Source: Mycobacterium sp. IDR2000157661 (GTDB taxonomy: Bacteria; Actinomycetota; Actinomycetes; Mycobacteriales; Mycobacteriaceae). From it: a stretch of DNA of 64,000 nt. Positions 8,873-21,428 of the stretch are shown here, piece by piece. A program made the position numbers and the translations under genes. Numbering within the stretch: position 1 is the stretch's first letter; the number at the start of each line of letters is the position of its first letter. The stretch lies in the NCBI RefSeq assembly GCF_022317005.1, contig NZ_CP081006.1:62001-126000 (forward strand). Direction: 5' to 3'. The notes under the pieces are model-generated. The model ran no database searches, was not told the origin of the DNA, and saw only the letters and a program-made list of their open reading frames with translations.

Positions 8873-10168
8873 CTACTTCCGCGGGAGACCGAGAATCATC
8901 TGGGCGATGATGTTCAGCTGAATCTCTTTGGTACCGCCGCCGATCAGTTCGGCGGGAACCCGCAGATACGGCTGCACGACGGATGGATCGGCCGTCATCG
9001 CCACCCGGCCGACGGCGCCCAGTGTCGCGGCGAAGGTGCGGCGCAGTAGGACGTTCATCGCGACCTTGGCGACGCTCGGCGCGGCGCCCGACGACTGACC
9101 GTCGAGCAGGCGGATCGTCTCGCGCACGCCCAATGCCTTGATGGCATTGGCGTAGGCGTCGAGTTCGCCGAGTTCGCGCAGCGCATCGGCGCTGTCGTCG
9201 TCATCACCCGCCGCAATGCGACGCAGGATCACAGCCCGGTCGAATTGGACGTATCCGCTTATGGCGGTGCGTTCTTCGGCCATCGTCGCGATCGCCAGTC
9301 CCCAGCCGCCGTTCGGCTCGCCGAGCAGCATCGCGTCGGGTACGAAGACGTCGGTGAGGAAGACCTCGTTGAACTCCGATTCGCCGCTGGCTTGCTTGAT
9401 CGGTTGGACGTCGATGCCGTCGGAGCGCATGTCGATGATGAAGTAGCCGATGCCGCGGTGCTTGGGCGCCGACGGGTCCGTCCTGGCGAGCAGCGCGCCG
9501 TAGTCCGCGCGCTGCGCCGATGACGTCCAGATCTTGTGGCCGTTGATCCGCCACCCGCCGTCGACCTTGGTGGCTCGTGTGGTCAGCGCGGCCAGGTCCG
9601 AGCCCGCGCCCGGCTCGCTGAACAGCTGACACCATGCGAGCTCACCGCGCTGGGTCGGTGGAATCAGTTGCGCCTGAAGCTCTTCCGATCCAGCCCGGAT
9701 GACCGACGGCAGGATCCACTCGGCGATGCCGAGTGACGGTCGCACCAGCTGGGGGCGCTTACCGAATTCCTCGTCGATGATGAGCTGCTGCAGGGGGGTG
9801 GCCTCCACGCCCCACGGGCGGGGCCAGTGCGGGGCGATCAGGCCCGCGTCGGCGATGACCCTCCGCTGCGGACCGGTGGCGAAGTGCTCGTAGTCGCCCT
9901 GCCGGCCCCGCCCGTCGTTGCGCAGCGCGGCGGCGGTGTCCAGCGTCTCGGCGACCCGGGCCCGGAAGTCGCCCTCGGCATCGACGTCGATCGCGCCGAG
10001 ATCGACCGCGAAATCGCGTTCCCCGGTGACGGTCACCTCCCCCAGGCGACGGGCCCATCGACCCCTGGCACCGGTCGAAGCGGCCAGGCTGGTGGCGCGG
10101 AAGAACCGGGCCACCCCGTCGATGCTGCGCGTCCAACGGGTACCGATGACGAGTTTCTTCGGCGTCAT
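8873..10168 (-). CDS. Acyl-CoA dehydrogenase (FadE family)
   Basis: 431 residues from an ATG with an upstream GAGGAG; an upstream in-frame start (10201) would sit inside the operator region and is not preferred. The middle domain shows the flavin-contacting SEPGAGSDLA and the WTSSAQ motif, and the C-terminal domain ends with GGGTKEIQLNIIAQ, both typical of acyl-CoA dehydrogenases. The reaction is FAD-dependent alpha,beta-dehydrogenation of an acyl-CoA thioester. Mycobacteria have dozens of FadE paralogues acting on fatty acids, sterol side chains or other CoA esters; substrate is not deducible. It is divergent from a TetR gene, with two palindromes between them. Confidence 0.9.
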   Translation of the reverse strand: MTPKKLVIGTRWTRSIDGVARFFRATSLAASTGARGRWARRLGEVTVTGERDFAVDLGAIDVDAEGDFRARVAETLDTAAALRNDGRGRQGDYEHFATGPQRRVIADAGLIAPHWPRPWGVEATPLQQLIIDEEFGKRPQLVRPSLGIAEWILPSVIRAGSEELQAQLIPPTQRGELAWCQLFSEPGAGSDLAALTTRATKVDGGWRINGHKIWTSSAQRADYGALLARTDPSAPKHRGIGYFIIDMRSDGIDVQPIKQASGESEFNEVFLTDVFVPDAMLLGEPNGGWGLAIATMAEERTAISGYVQFDRAVILRRIAAGDDDDSADALRELGELDAYANAIKALGVRETIRLLDGQSSGAAPSVAKVAMNVLLRRTFAATLGAVGRVAMTADPSVVQPYLRVPAELIGGGTKEIQLNIIAQMILGLPRK

Positions 10169-10190
10169 GGCTCCTCGACTCGACCTCCGA

Positions 10191-10209
10191 ACGAGACGCA
10201 ACGTCTCGT
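10191..10209. promoter_or_regulatory. Candidate TetR operator 1 (8-3-8 palindrome)
   Basis: ACGAGACG-CAA-CGTCTCGT is a perfect 8-base inverted repeat with a 3-base spacer, 22 bases upstream of the acyl-CoA dehydrogenase ATG and in the gap shared with the divergent TetR gene. Confidence 0.6.
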
Positions 10210-10236
10210 CTTGCCAAGGCTAGGCGTTGCTGGCAC

Positions 10237-10257
10237 CATCTGTAAAGCCGACAGATG
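10237..10257. promoter_or_regulatory. Candidate operator 2 (7-7-7 inverted repeat)
   Basis: CATCTGT and ACAGATG arms separated by 7 bases, immediately upstream of the ribosome site of the TetR gene at 10269. It could be a second, autoregulatory site for that TetR protein, or an unrelated hairpin. Confidence 0.4.
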
Positions 10258-10268
10258 CGGAGTAGACA

Positions 10269-10841
10269 GTGACGACGCACGTGAACGCTCCCCGCCGTCG
10301 CAGCGAGAAGTCGCGGGTGGCGATCGTGACCGCCACCAAGGAACTGTTGCTCGAACGCGGCTTCGACGGGCTGAATATCGAAGCCGTCGCGGCTCGCGCC
10401 GGAGTCGGCAAGCAGACGATCTACCGCTGGTGGCCGAGCAGGCCCGCGCTCGTCGCCGACGTATTGCTCGAGGACGCCGACACGATCTTGCGGCCGGTCG
10501 AGCACACCGGCGATCTCACCACCGACCTGTCCCGGTGGGCCACGAGGCTGGCGAGCACCCTGACCACCGAACGGGGCAACGCGATGCTGCGCATCCTCAC
10601 GGTGGCCGGACTGCAGCACAAGGACATCAGGGCCCGCTTGTACGACGCGTTCAGCGTGCCCCTCCACGACACTGTGCAGCGACGTCTTTCGGCGGACGGT
10701 CTCGACGAGTCGACCGCCCGCGCCGCGGCCGACGCCATCGTCGGAGGCATCGTCTACGCGATCCTCAACGAGGGCAGGGCCTTTCGGCGCAACCGCGCCG
10801 AGATGATCACCCGCGCGGTCATCGCCGGGGTCGCCTCGTGA
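10269..10841 (+). CDS. TetR-family transcriptional regulator
   Basis: 190 residues from a GTG with GGAG six bases upstream. The N-terminal DNA-binding region (about residues 15-60) contains a standard TetR helix-turn-helix ending in [16 protein letters not shown], the WW pair being typical of the subgroup with the TetR_C_11-like C-terminal domain. The C-terminal half is helical and without cysteines or metal motifs. It overlaps the start of the following alpha/beta hydrolase by GTGA, so it forms a two-gene unit facing away from the acyl-CoA dehydrogenase. Likely target: the palindromes at 10191-10257. Confidence 0.9.
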   Translation: MTTHVNAPRRRSEKSRVAIVTATKELLLERGFDGLNIEAVAARAGVGKQTIYRWWPSRPALVADVLLEDADTILRPVEHTGDLTTDLSRWATRLASTLTTERGNAMLRILTVAGLQHKDIRARLYDAFSVPLHDTVQRRLSADGLDESTARAAADAIVGGIVYAILNEGRAFRRNRAEMITRAVIAGVAS

Positions 10842-11704
10842 GCGCCTCGTCGACGACGTTCACCACATCGGGCGTCGACGGCGTCAACATCACCGCCGAC
10901 CGGCTCGGCGATCCGAAGGCACCCGCAGTGGTGTTCCTGCACGGCGGCGGCCAGACCCGCCGCTCGTGGGGCCGCGCCGCGGCGGCCGTCGCCGCCCGCG
11001 GCTGGCAGGCCGTCACAGTGGACTTCCGCGGCCACGGGGAATCCGACTGGTCGACCGAAGGCGATTACCGCGTCACCACGTTCGCCGGCGACGTCCTCGA
11101 GGTGCTCGGTCGCCTTCCGGCACGACCGGTGATCGTCGGCGCCTCGTTGGGGGGGTTCACCGCGATGCTGCTGGCCGGTGAACTAGCACCCGGCTCGGTG
11201 CGCGCCGTCGTCCTCGTCGACATCGTGCCCGACATGAACGAATCCGGCGCGTCACGCATCCACGACTTCATGGCCGATCGGATGACGTCCGGATTCGCCT
11301 CGCTCGACGAGGTCGCCGACATGATCCAGCGTTACAACCCCCACCGGCCGCGACCGGCCGACCTCGACGGGTTGCGAACGAACCTGCGCCACCGTGACGG
11401 CCGGTGGTATTGGCACTGGGATCCTAAGTTCATCGACGGCACGGCGGCCCTCCCGCCGATCGAGGTGACCGAGGTGGACCGGATGCATAAAGCTGTCGAT
11501 TCGATTCTGCGTCAGGGGGTTCCGATGCTTTTGGTGCGCGGCCAGATGAGCGACCTCGTCACACAGGAGCGCGCCGACGAATTCCTGGCCCGGTTCCCGC
11601 AGATCGGCTTCGTCGACGTCGGCGGCGCCGGACACATGGTCGCTGGTGATCGCAACGACCTGTTCGCCGATGCGGTGGTCGACTTCCTCGCCCGTCACAC
11701 CTAG
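10838..11704 (+). CDS. Alpha/beta hydrolase
   Basis: 288 residues from a GTG overlapping the TetR stop. The fold is recognised by the oxyanion-region HGGGQ near residue 35, the nucleophile elbow GASLGG with Ser103, an acid in the LLVRGQMSD strand, and the catalytic His in GGAGHMV near the C-terminus. This is the C-C hydrolase/esterase-type alpha/beta hydrolase family. Co-transcription with a TetR gene and divergence from a FadE gene suggest a small catabolic unit that cleaves an ester or thioester, but no substrate can be assigned. A candidate promoter for the next operon follows within 100 bases. Confidence 0.88.
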   Translation: MSASSTTFTTSGVDGVNITADRLGDPKAPAVVFLHGGGQTRRSWGRAAAAVAARGWQAVTVDFRGHGESDWSTEGDYRVTTFAGDVLEVLGRLPARPVIVGASLGGFTAMLLAGELAPGSVRAVVLVDIVPDMNESGASRIHDFMADRMTSGFASLDEVADMIQRYNPHRPRPADLDGLRTNLRHRDGRWYWHWDPKFIDGTAALPPIEVTEVDRMHKAVDSILRQGVPMLLVRGQMSDLVTQERADEFLARFPQIGFVDVGGAGHMVAGDRNDLFADAVVDFLARHT

Positions 11705-11723
11705 CCCCCGACGCGGATCTTCT

Positions 11724-11778
11724 GTTCATCTAATCCGTGTATAACACCTACTTATCGGGAATTGACCAGTAGATGAAC
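11724..11778 (+). promoter_or_regulatory. Promoter region of the ctpH-like operon with distant inverted repeat
   Basis: A relatively AT-rich stretch in an otherwise GC-rich window. Arms GTTCATCTA (11724-11732) and TAGATGAAC (11770-11778) form a perfect 9-base inverted repeat spaced 37 bases apart. Between them TATAAC (11740-11745) could be a -10 element. A strong GGGAGGAG ribosome site follows at 11783. The arms could be paired half-sites for a regulator looping over the promoter; this is inference. Confidence 0.4.
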
Positions 11779-11795
11779 GGGCGGGAGGAGCTCCG

Positions 11796-12251
11796 ATGAG
11801 CATCGTTTCGGCCGCCACCCGAGCAGTGACCAGAACCGCCGACATGACCACAGCGGCCGCCGGGGCGATCGGTGGCGCGGCGGTCAGCGGCGTGATCGGT
11901 GGACTGCAGGGCGCGGCATCAGGAATCAGAGCCGGGCTCGGCGACGGAAGCCGGTCGTCTGCCGCCGCCGCGTTGACGATCGGCGCCATCGGCGCCGCCG
12001 GTCTGGTCGAGTGGCCGTTGCTCGTGACGGTCGGCGGGGCGGCGCTGGTGGTCCACAAACTCGGTCAGCGCTCCGGCGGTTCCGCCGGCGATGGAACGCC
12101 GGCGCTCCGATCGGTTGCCACCGCTAAAAATCAAGCCTCAGAACGCAATTCCGCGAAGCCGACGCCGCGCAAGACGGCCACGTCGACCACCCGCAATCCG
12201 TCGCGCGCTGCCAAGAAGTCGACGTCCGCGCGGCGCACGACCACCAAGTGA
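11796..12251 (+). CDS. Small membrane-associated protein with Lys/Ser/Thr-rich tail (Rv0426c-like position)
   Basis: 151 residues behind a strong GGGAGGAG site. Residues about 20-85 are Gly/Ala-rich and hydrophobic, with a likely membrane hairpin around VEWPLLVTVGGAALVV. The last 40 residues are strongly basic (Lys, Arg, Ser, Thr, Ala), resembling a nucleic-acid-binding or polyanion-binding tail. The gene overlaps the P-type ATPase start by GTGA. In M. tuberculosis the ctpH gene is, to my recollection, also flanked by small hypothetical genes, which supports a conserved three-gene set. Its function is unknown. The EWP segment resembles one in the small protein downstream of the ATPase, which suggests both contact the pump. 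Confidence 0.75.
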   Translation: MSIVSAATRAVTRTADMTTAAAGAIGGAAVSGVIGGLQGAASGIRAGLGDGSRSSAAAALTIGAIGAAGLVEWPLLVTVGGAALVVHKLGQRSGGSAGDGTPALRSVATAKNQASERNSAKPTPRKTATSTTRNPSRAAKKSTSARRTTTK

Positions 12252-15200
12252 GCGTTCTCGCGAGGTTGATCGGTGGCGCAGCGACAGCCGTCACGGCACC
12301 GGCACGGGTAGTCGTTGGCGCGCTGCCGACTTCCGAAGCGCTCACCGCGGTCGCCACCGCCGTGAAGGAACTCGCAGGCGCAAAGCCGAGTCGACGATGC
12401 TGGCGCAACGAGAACCGCTGCTGGATCGAAGTGCGCGGCCTAACGGGCCAGAACGGCAAGGCGCTCGGCAAGGCCGCGCTCGAGGCCGTCCGGTCCGAAC
12501 CCGGCGTACGCACTGTCGGGCTGAACCACTCGCTGTCCCGAGTGGTGGTGACCGTCGACGACGACGGACCGCCGATGGAGCGGCTGTGTCGACTGGTCGC
12601 CGAGGTGGAACGCGACACCGGCGCTGACACCGACGGCCGACCCTCCGACCTCCCGGGTGACGGCATCGTGCTGGCCGGCAAGGTCGTTGCAACCGCGGCG
12701 AACGGGGTCGGACTCTGCGTGGCGACGACCGGCCGGGCGCTCATGTGGCCCGCACTGCCCGCCGGGCTCACGGCCGCCGTGACCCTGGTGGACTATCAGC
12801 CGCGGCTGCGGGAGATGGTGGAACGCCGACTCGGCCGCGGTGCCGCCGACACCGCCATCGCGATCGCCGCCGCGACGGTGTACACCGTGACGGAAGCTCC
12901 GACGTCGCTGGCCGTTGAAACGGTCCGACACCTGTTTCAGGTCGCAGAGACGCGCGCCGGCTCCCGTGCCTGGCAACGCAAGGAACCCGCCATCGCGCAC
13001 TACGCGGCGGAACTCGAGGGTGGTCCGCGTCCGCAGCGCCCTCGGCCGATGGCGCCCGGTCCGATAGAGCGCCATGCCGATCGCAGCGGTATGGCCCAGG
13101 GTCTTACCGCGGCTTCGGTGGGCCTGTTCACCCGCAACCTCAACACCGCCGCGACCGCGGCCGTGGTGACCACGCCGAAGGCGGCCCGCAACGCCCGCGA
13201 GGGCTTCGCCGCCGCGCTCGGTCGCGGGCTGGCCGACCAGCACGACATCGTCGCCTTCGATCCCCAGGCGATACGTCGGCTGGACCGGGTGGACACCGTC
13301 GTCGTCGATCCCCGAGCGCTGCTGGTCGACGAACTGCGCATCGGCCGCCTGCGCGGCATCTCCGATCGCGACCGCGCCGCGGCGTGGCAATGGGCACGCG
13401 AGAGCCTTCAGCGCGGCGAACTCGAGGTCGGCTGGCAACGCGCGCCGCTTCGCACCAACGGCACCCGAAACGGCGCGGCCAGGGCCGAGGTGCTGGTCCG
13501 GCATGTGCATCACCCGCTGGCGGCAAGCGTGCTCGGCGAGATCCGCCGGGCGGGCGCCGAACTCATGTCGGTCGACAGCGACGAACTCGACGACCTGAGG
13601 CCCTCCTTCGACGAGTTGTACCCGCTCGACGGCTCCCTCGACGCCGCACTGCTGACCGCGGTCACCGCCCACCAGGGCGCCGGCGGCACCGTGGCGGTGA
13701 TCTCACCGCAAGCCGCACAGGTGCTGTGGGCCGCGGATGTCTCGATCGGGCTGATTCCGGTGGACGGTCCGCCACCGTGGCGCGCCGATCTGCTGGTCCC
13801 GGATCTGGACGCGGTGTGGCGGCTGATGCATGCGCTGCCCGCCGCTCGCCGGGCGAGTAAGCGGGGCGTCGAACTGGCCACCAGCGCGTCGCTGTTGGGC
13901 GCGCTGCTGATGATCCCCGGCGTACGGGGGCGCGGACCGGGACCGGTGACCGCGGGCGCCGCCGCGGGGCTGACCACCGGCCTGCTGCTGGCGCGGGGAA
14001 CACTGAGCGACAAGGCACCGACGCCCGCGCCGGTGTACGAGTGGCATGCGATGTCGCCCAATGATGTGCGCCGGACGCTCCCTGCGCCGAAACGCGAACC
14101 GGTGCAACGTCGTTCGACACTGGCGGCGGCGGCCAGTGCATCGGTCGACGTGGTCCCCAAGCTGACCGGACCTCCGTTGCGGCTGGCCAGAGATCTGGCG
14201 GTTTCGCTGCGTGAGGAGTTGTCGGACCCGTTGACGCCGATACTCGCCGTCGGATCGGCGGCCAGCGCCCTGCTCGGTTCGCCGATCGATGCGATCCTCG
14301 TGGGCTCGGTGTTGACCGGCAACTCGCTTCTGGCCGCCTCGCAACAGGTTCGAGCGGAGCGGCTGCTGAGCCGGCTGCTGGCCGTCCAGGTGCCGCCGGC
14401 CCGGCTCGTGACCGACGACGGCTACCGGACCGTCGACGCCGCCGAACTCCAGCCGGGTGATCTCATCGAGGTTCGGCCCGGGGAGGTCGTACCCGCCGAT
14501 GCGCGGATCGTCGAGGCGACCGACACCGAACTCGACGAGTCGTCGCTGACCGGTGAATCGCTACCGGTGCCGAAACGGCCCGCCGCCACACCGGGCGCCG
14601 CGCTGGCCGAGCGAAGCTGCATGCTGCACGCCACCACCACCGTGGTCGCCGGGACCGCGGTCGCCATCGTCACCGCGGTCGGTGATCGCACCGAGGCGAG
14701 CCGGGCCCAGCGCGTGGCGTCGGCCGAGAAGTCGGCGGTCGGGCTGCAGACCCAACTGCGCGACCTCACCGACCGTGCCCTGCCGTTGAGCCTGGCCGGT
14801 GGGGCGCTGGTCAGCGGGCTCGGCCTGCTGCGCATGGTGCCGTTGCGCCGCGCGGTCGCCAGCGGCGTCGCGGTGGCGGTGGCCGCGGTGCCCGAGGGCA
14901 TGCCACTGGTCGCGACGCTGGCGCAGCAGGCGGCCGCCCGGCGGCTCACCCGGGTGGGGGTGCTCGTGCGCAGCCCACGTTCGGTCGAGGCGCTCGGCCG
15001 CATCGACGTCGTCTGCTTCGACAAGACCGGCACACTGAGTGAGAACCGGCTGCGGGTCACCACGGTGCACACCGCCGACGGCCTCACCGGCGAGCAGGTG
15101 CTCGATTGCGCGGCGCTGGCCACGCCTCCGAAGAACGGCCACCGCCACGAGCATGCCACCGACGCGGCCGTCGTCGAAGCGGCCGGGGATTCATCATCGG

Positions 15201-16693
15201 TCGACACCGCGGCCAAGCACCTGCCGTTCCGATCGGGTCGGCCGTTCTCGGCATCCCTCGTCGATCGGACACTGTCGATCAAGGGCGCCCCGGAGGTCGT
15301 CCTCCACGCCTGCGCCGGACTGGACAGGCAGACCAAACGAGCGGTGCACGAGATGGCGGAATCGGGCCTGCGCGTCATCGCCGTGGCCCGGCGCACGGTG
15401 ACCGCGCGCCAGGCGCAGGCCGCGCGGCGCAGCGACGAAACGCTGATCGACCTGTGCGACAACGGGCTGCAGTTCGTCGGGCTGTTGGGCCTGTCGGACA
15501 CTCCGCGCCCCGAGTCGGCGCCGTTGCTGGCCGCACTGGCCAAGCAGAAGGTCGGCGTGCGGCTCATCACGGGTGATCATCCGGTCACCGCGAGGGCCAT
15601 CGCCGCCGAACTGGGGATGCCGGTCACGGCCGACCAACTCATCAGCGGCGCCGACTGGGAAGGGCTCTCGCGCAGGGGCCAGGAGCGCGCGGTGCGCGAC
15701 GGACGGGTCTTCGCGCGGATGACACCCGAGCACAAGGTGCAGGTGGTCGAAACGCTGGAGCGCATCGGCCAGGTCTGCGCGATGGTCGGCGACGGCGCCA
15801 ACGACGCGGCGGCGATCCGCGCGGCCACCGTGGGTATCGGGGTGGCCTCGCGCGGCAGCGACCCCGCGCGGACGGCGGCCGACGTGATGCTGCTCGACGG
15901 TCGGATCGGATCGCTGCTCGATGCGCTCGACGAAGGGCGTCAGCTGTGGCGGCGTGTGCAGGCGGCGGTTTCGGTGTTACTGGGCGGCAACGCCGGGGAG
16001 GTGGCGTTCTCGATCGTCGGGTCGGCGTTGACCGGCCGGTCCCCGCTGAACGCCCGCCAGTTGTTGCTGGTGAACATGCTGACCGATGCGCTTCCGGCGG
16101 CGGCCCTTGCCGTCAGCCCGGCCAGGGACATCGGCGACGACTCGGGCCACGGGCACGGACCCAACCACGCGGCGATCTGGCGCACCGTGGCCATCCGGGG
16201 CACCACCACGGCCGCGGCGGCGACGTCGGCGTGGCTCATGTCGGGGTTCACGCTGGCGCCCCGGCGTGCGTCGACCGTGGCGTTGGTGGCCTTGGTGGGC
16301 ACGCAGTTGGGCCAGACGCTCATCGATTCGCGTAGCCCGTTGGTGGTGGGGACGGCGGTTGGATCGCTCGCGACCCTCGGCACGTTGATCAGCACCCCAG
16401 GGGTCAGCCAGTTGCTCGGCTGCACACCCCTGGGACCCGTGGGGTGGGCACAGGCACTCGGGACGGCCGGTGTCGCCACCGCGGCGGCCGGCTATGCGCC
16501 CCGATTGCTCGGACGTCAGTCGTCGATCTTGACGACTCCCATCCGCCACAGCACGGCATACAGTTCCCGCAACGGTATTGCCATCATGCCGGAGACGACG
16601 GTCAATGGATCTGACGACGGTGTTGCACCGGTTGGGGTTGGCACGCCTTCCACGGTCCGCAACACGGTGGTCCAGACGCCGAATACGCCATGA
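12248..16693 (+). CDS. ctpH: Giant P-type ATPase, CtpH/CtpI-like
   Basis: 1481 residues from a GTG overlapping the preceding stop. The catalytic core sits in the C-terminal half: TGES actuator motif near 768, the PEG(M)P membrane motif near 880, the phosphorylated Asp925 in DKTGTLSE, and the hinge motif GDGANDAAAI near 1181, followed by the last membrane helices. The first 600 residues are an unusual extension containing an HMA-like segment (about 55-105) that lacks the CxxC metal pair, plus long soluble repeats. This size and layout match mycobacterial CtpH and CtpI rather than the 700-residue heavy-metal pumps. The motifs are closest to calcium/magnesium-type P-type ATPases; transported ion unknown. 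The assignment to CtpH rather than CtpI rests mainly on the flanking small genes. Confidence 0.85.
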   Translation: MSVLARLIGGAATAVTAPARVVVGALPTSEALTAVATAVKELAGAKPSRRCWRNENRCWIEVRGLTGQNGKALGKAALEAVRSEPGVRTVGLNHSLSRVVVTVDDDGPPMERLCRLVAEVERDTGADTDGRPSDLPGDGIVLAGKVVATAANGVGLCVATTGRALMWPALPAGLTAAVTLVDYQPRLREMVERRLGRGAADTAIAIAAATVYTVTEAPTSLAVETVRHLFQVAETRAGSRAWQRKEPAIAHYAAELEGGPRPQRPRPMAPGPIERHADRSGMAQGLTAASVGLFTRNLNTAATAAVVTTPKAARNAREGFAAALGRGLADQHDIVAFDPQAIRRLDRVDTVVVDPRALLVDELRIGRLRGISDRDRAAAWQWARESLQRGELEVGWQRAPLRTNGTRNGAARAEVLVRHVHHPLAASVLGEIRRAGAELMSVDSDELDDLRPSFDELYPLDGSLDAALLTAVTAHQGAGGTVAVISPQAAQVLWAADVSIGLIPVDGPPPWRADLLVPDLDAVWRLMHALPAARRASKRGVELATSASLLGALLMIPGVRGRGPGPVTAGAAAGLTTGLLLARGTLSDKAPTPAPVYEWHAMSPNDVRRTLPAPKREPVQRRSTLAAAASASVDVVPKLTGPPLRLARDLAVSLREELSDPLTPILAVGSAASALLGSPIDAILVGSVLTGNSLLAASQQVRAERLLSRLLAVQVPPARLVTDDGYRTVDAAELQPGDLIEVRPGEVVPADARIVEATDTELDESSLTGESLPVPKRPAATPGAALAERSCMLHATTTVVAGTAVAIVTAVGDRTEASRAQRVASAEKSAVGLQTQLRDLTDRALPLSLAGGALVSGLGLLRMVPLRRAVASGVAVAVAAVPEGMPLVATLAQQAAARRLTRVGVLVRSPRSVEALGRIDVVCFDKTGTLSENRLRVTTVHTADGLTGEQVLDCAALATPPKNGHRHEHATDAAVVEAAGDSSSVDTAAKHLPFRSGRPFSASLVDRTLSIKGAPEVVLHACAGLDRQTKRAVHEMAESGLRVIAVARRTVTARQAQAARRSDETLIDLCDNGLQFVGLLGLSDTPRPESAPLLAALAKQKVGVRLITGDHPVTARAIAAELGMPVTADQLISGADWEGLSRRGQERAVRDGRVFARMTPEHKVQVVETLERIGQVCAMVGDGANDAAAIRAATVGIGVASRGSDPARTAADVMLLDGRIGSLLDALDEGRQLWRRVQAAVSVLLGGNAGEVAFSIVGSALTGRSPLNARQLLLVNMLTDALPAAALAVSPARDIGDDSGHGHGPNHAAIWRTVAIRGTTTAAAATSAWLMSGFTLAPRRASTVALVALVGTQLGQTLIDSRSPLVVGTAVGSLATLGTLISTPGVSQLLGCTPLGPVGWAQALGTAGVATAAAGYAPRLLGRQSSILTTPIRHSTAYSSRNGIAIMPETTVNGSDDGVAPVGVGTPSTVRNTVVQTPNTP

Positions 16694-16707
16694 CGGGAAG
16701 GCAACGA

Positions 16708-17010
16708 ATGGCCAAATCCTCGCAAAACTCATCAGCCCGGAAGAAGTCCGCGCCGACCACGGGCACGCACCGCGATGCCGTTCAGCGCGTCCGCAGGGCT
16801 CAGACGTTCGCGGTGGACCTGCCGATCGTGGGGCGTGTCCGGATTCCGCGGCCGGAGCAACTCGCGTTCTACGGGGCGCTCGGGGCGCTCGCCGCAGTCG
16901 AGATCATCGAGTGGCCGGTAGCGGTGGCTCTGGCAGCGGGTCACGTGCTGTTGCAGAACGAACACAGCCGAATGGCCCAGGAGATCGGCGAAGCGCTCGA
17001 AGACGCCTGA
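16708..17010 (+). CDS. Small membrane protein downstream of the P-type ATPase (Rv0424c-like position)
   Basis: 100 residues if started at the ATG at 16708, which has GGGAAGG six bases upstream; an ATG at 16690 overlaps the ATPase stop and would add six residues. The N-terminus is basic and polar. Residues about 50-85 form one hydrophobic segment containing VEIIEWPVAVALAAGHVLL. The IEWP core and surrounding GALGAL resemble the hydrophobic segment of the 151-residue protein upstream of the ATPase. It is the third gene of the operon. Function unknown; a subunit or regulator of the pump is a reasonable hypothesis. Confidence 0.75.
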   Translation: MAKSSQNSSARKKSAPTTGTHRDAVQRVRRAQTFAVDLPIVGRVRIPRPEQLAFYGALGALAAVEIIEWPVAVALAAGHVLLQNEHSRMAQEIGEALEDA

Positions 17011-17092
17011 AACACCCCGGTGACGGGTGGCCGGCTTGGGCGTCACTCGCACCCGATCCGATTCGGCGGCCTCCGACGTCTCGCGGCGTTCG

Positions 17093-20547
<3,455 letters not shown>

Positions 20548-20611
20548 TCACCACAAGAGCCGGGTTGCGACGATGTTGCTCCGGCCGGACGGGTCGACGG
20601 GCCGCGCCGAT

Positions 20612-21322
20612 CTATGGAAGCGCCGTCTCCAGCTCCGCCCCGTTTTGCCGGTTCGCGAGACTGGCCACTTCGACGACGTTGACATGGCGATTCACGGTTT
20701 GCTGAGCACGGTCGCGAAGGCCTCGCATCATCTTCTGTTCCATGACGAAGTGGGGGATGTCGAACAGCGCATGGCCCACCGCGCCGCCGCTTCCGCGCAC
20801 CAGCAGGCGCGTCGAGCTGCCCGTTCGGCGAAGATGGAAGGACCACGAACCCGTCGCTTGACCGCCCTGCTGCACGCGGGCGTAGTCCTCCGTCGACATC
20901 AACACCAGGTAGGCGTTGGGCTTGACCGCGGCCACGACCTGTCGGCCGACCTGACCGTACCGTCGAGCCAGCCATACGGTGTCGCCGACCTGGAGGTCCT
21001 GCCACTCCGGGTGAACGCGCTTCGCGTTGTGGATGGTCGTGCCGACCGCACGTTCGAGCCAGTCATAGCTGTAGAAGCCGGCGCGGTCCTCGCCGATCTG
21101 CATCAACCACGGCCAGACTGCATCGACCGGCGCATCGATCGTCAGCCCGCGGGTGGTGCGCGGGCCGTTCGGCAGCACCAGTTCATCCCCCGGTAGGGCG
21201 GCGGTGATTTCGAAATCGGTGGCGCCCCAGGCATACATCCACGGCCGCAGATGCGCTCGGTACAGGCCGGCCACACCGGCACCGGCCAGCAGCACCGCCA
21301 ACAGACCATGTTGCTTGCCCAT
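20612..21322 (-). CDS. SRPBCC-fold (START-like) protein with N-terminal membrane anchor
   Basis: 236 residues. A hydrophobic N-terminal segment (about 5-22) suggests a membrane anchor, followed by an SRPBCC/polyketide-cyclase-like ligand-binding domain recognised by TIDAPVDAVWPWLMQIGEDRAGFYSYDWLE-type spacing, which continues to about residue 200. Such domains bind hydrophobic ligands; no catalytic residues can be named. The start codon has no ribosome site but lies exactly 42.5 bp from the centre of a DevR box, and TACATT occupies the expected -10 position, so the mRNA is probably leaderless and DevR-activated. It is divergent from the thiolase-fold pair. Confidence 0.8.
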   Translation of the reverse strand: MGKQHGLLAVLLAGAGVAGLYRAHLRPWMYAWGATDFEITAALPGDELVLPNGPRTTRGLTIDAPVDAVWPWLMQIGEDRAGFYSYDWLERAVGTTIHNAKRVHPEWQDLQVGDTVWLARRYGQVGRQVVAAVKPNAYLVLMSTEDYARVQQGGQATGSWSFHLRRTGSSTRLLVRGSGGAVGHALFDIPHFVMEQKMMRGLRDRAQQTVNRHVNVVEVASLANRQNGAELETALP

Positions 21323-21357
21323 GCGCCGAATGTAGGAACTTTTCGACGCGGGCCGAA

Positions 21358-21371
21358 GGGCCGAAGGTCCC
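21358..21371. promoter_or_regulatory. DevR (DosR) box between SRPBCC and KAS III genes
   Basis: GGGCCGAAGGTCCC matches 11 of 14 positions of the DevR core GGGACTWWAGTCCC. Its centre (21364.5) is 42.5 bp from the leftward ATG at 21322, with TACATT at -12 to -7 of that start. It could also serve the rightward gene at 21429. Confidence 0.7.
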
Positions 21372-21428
21372 CTGCGCGACGTCCGAATCGCTCTAGTTCG
21401 GCGAGGCTGTCACCGCCATGCTGAGTCG

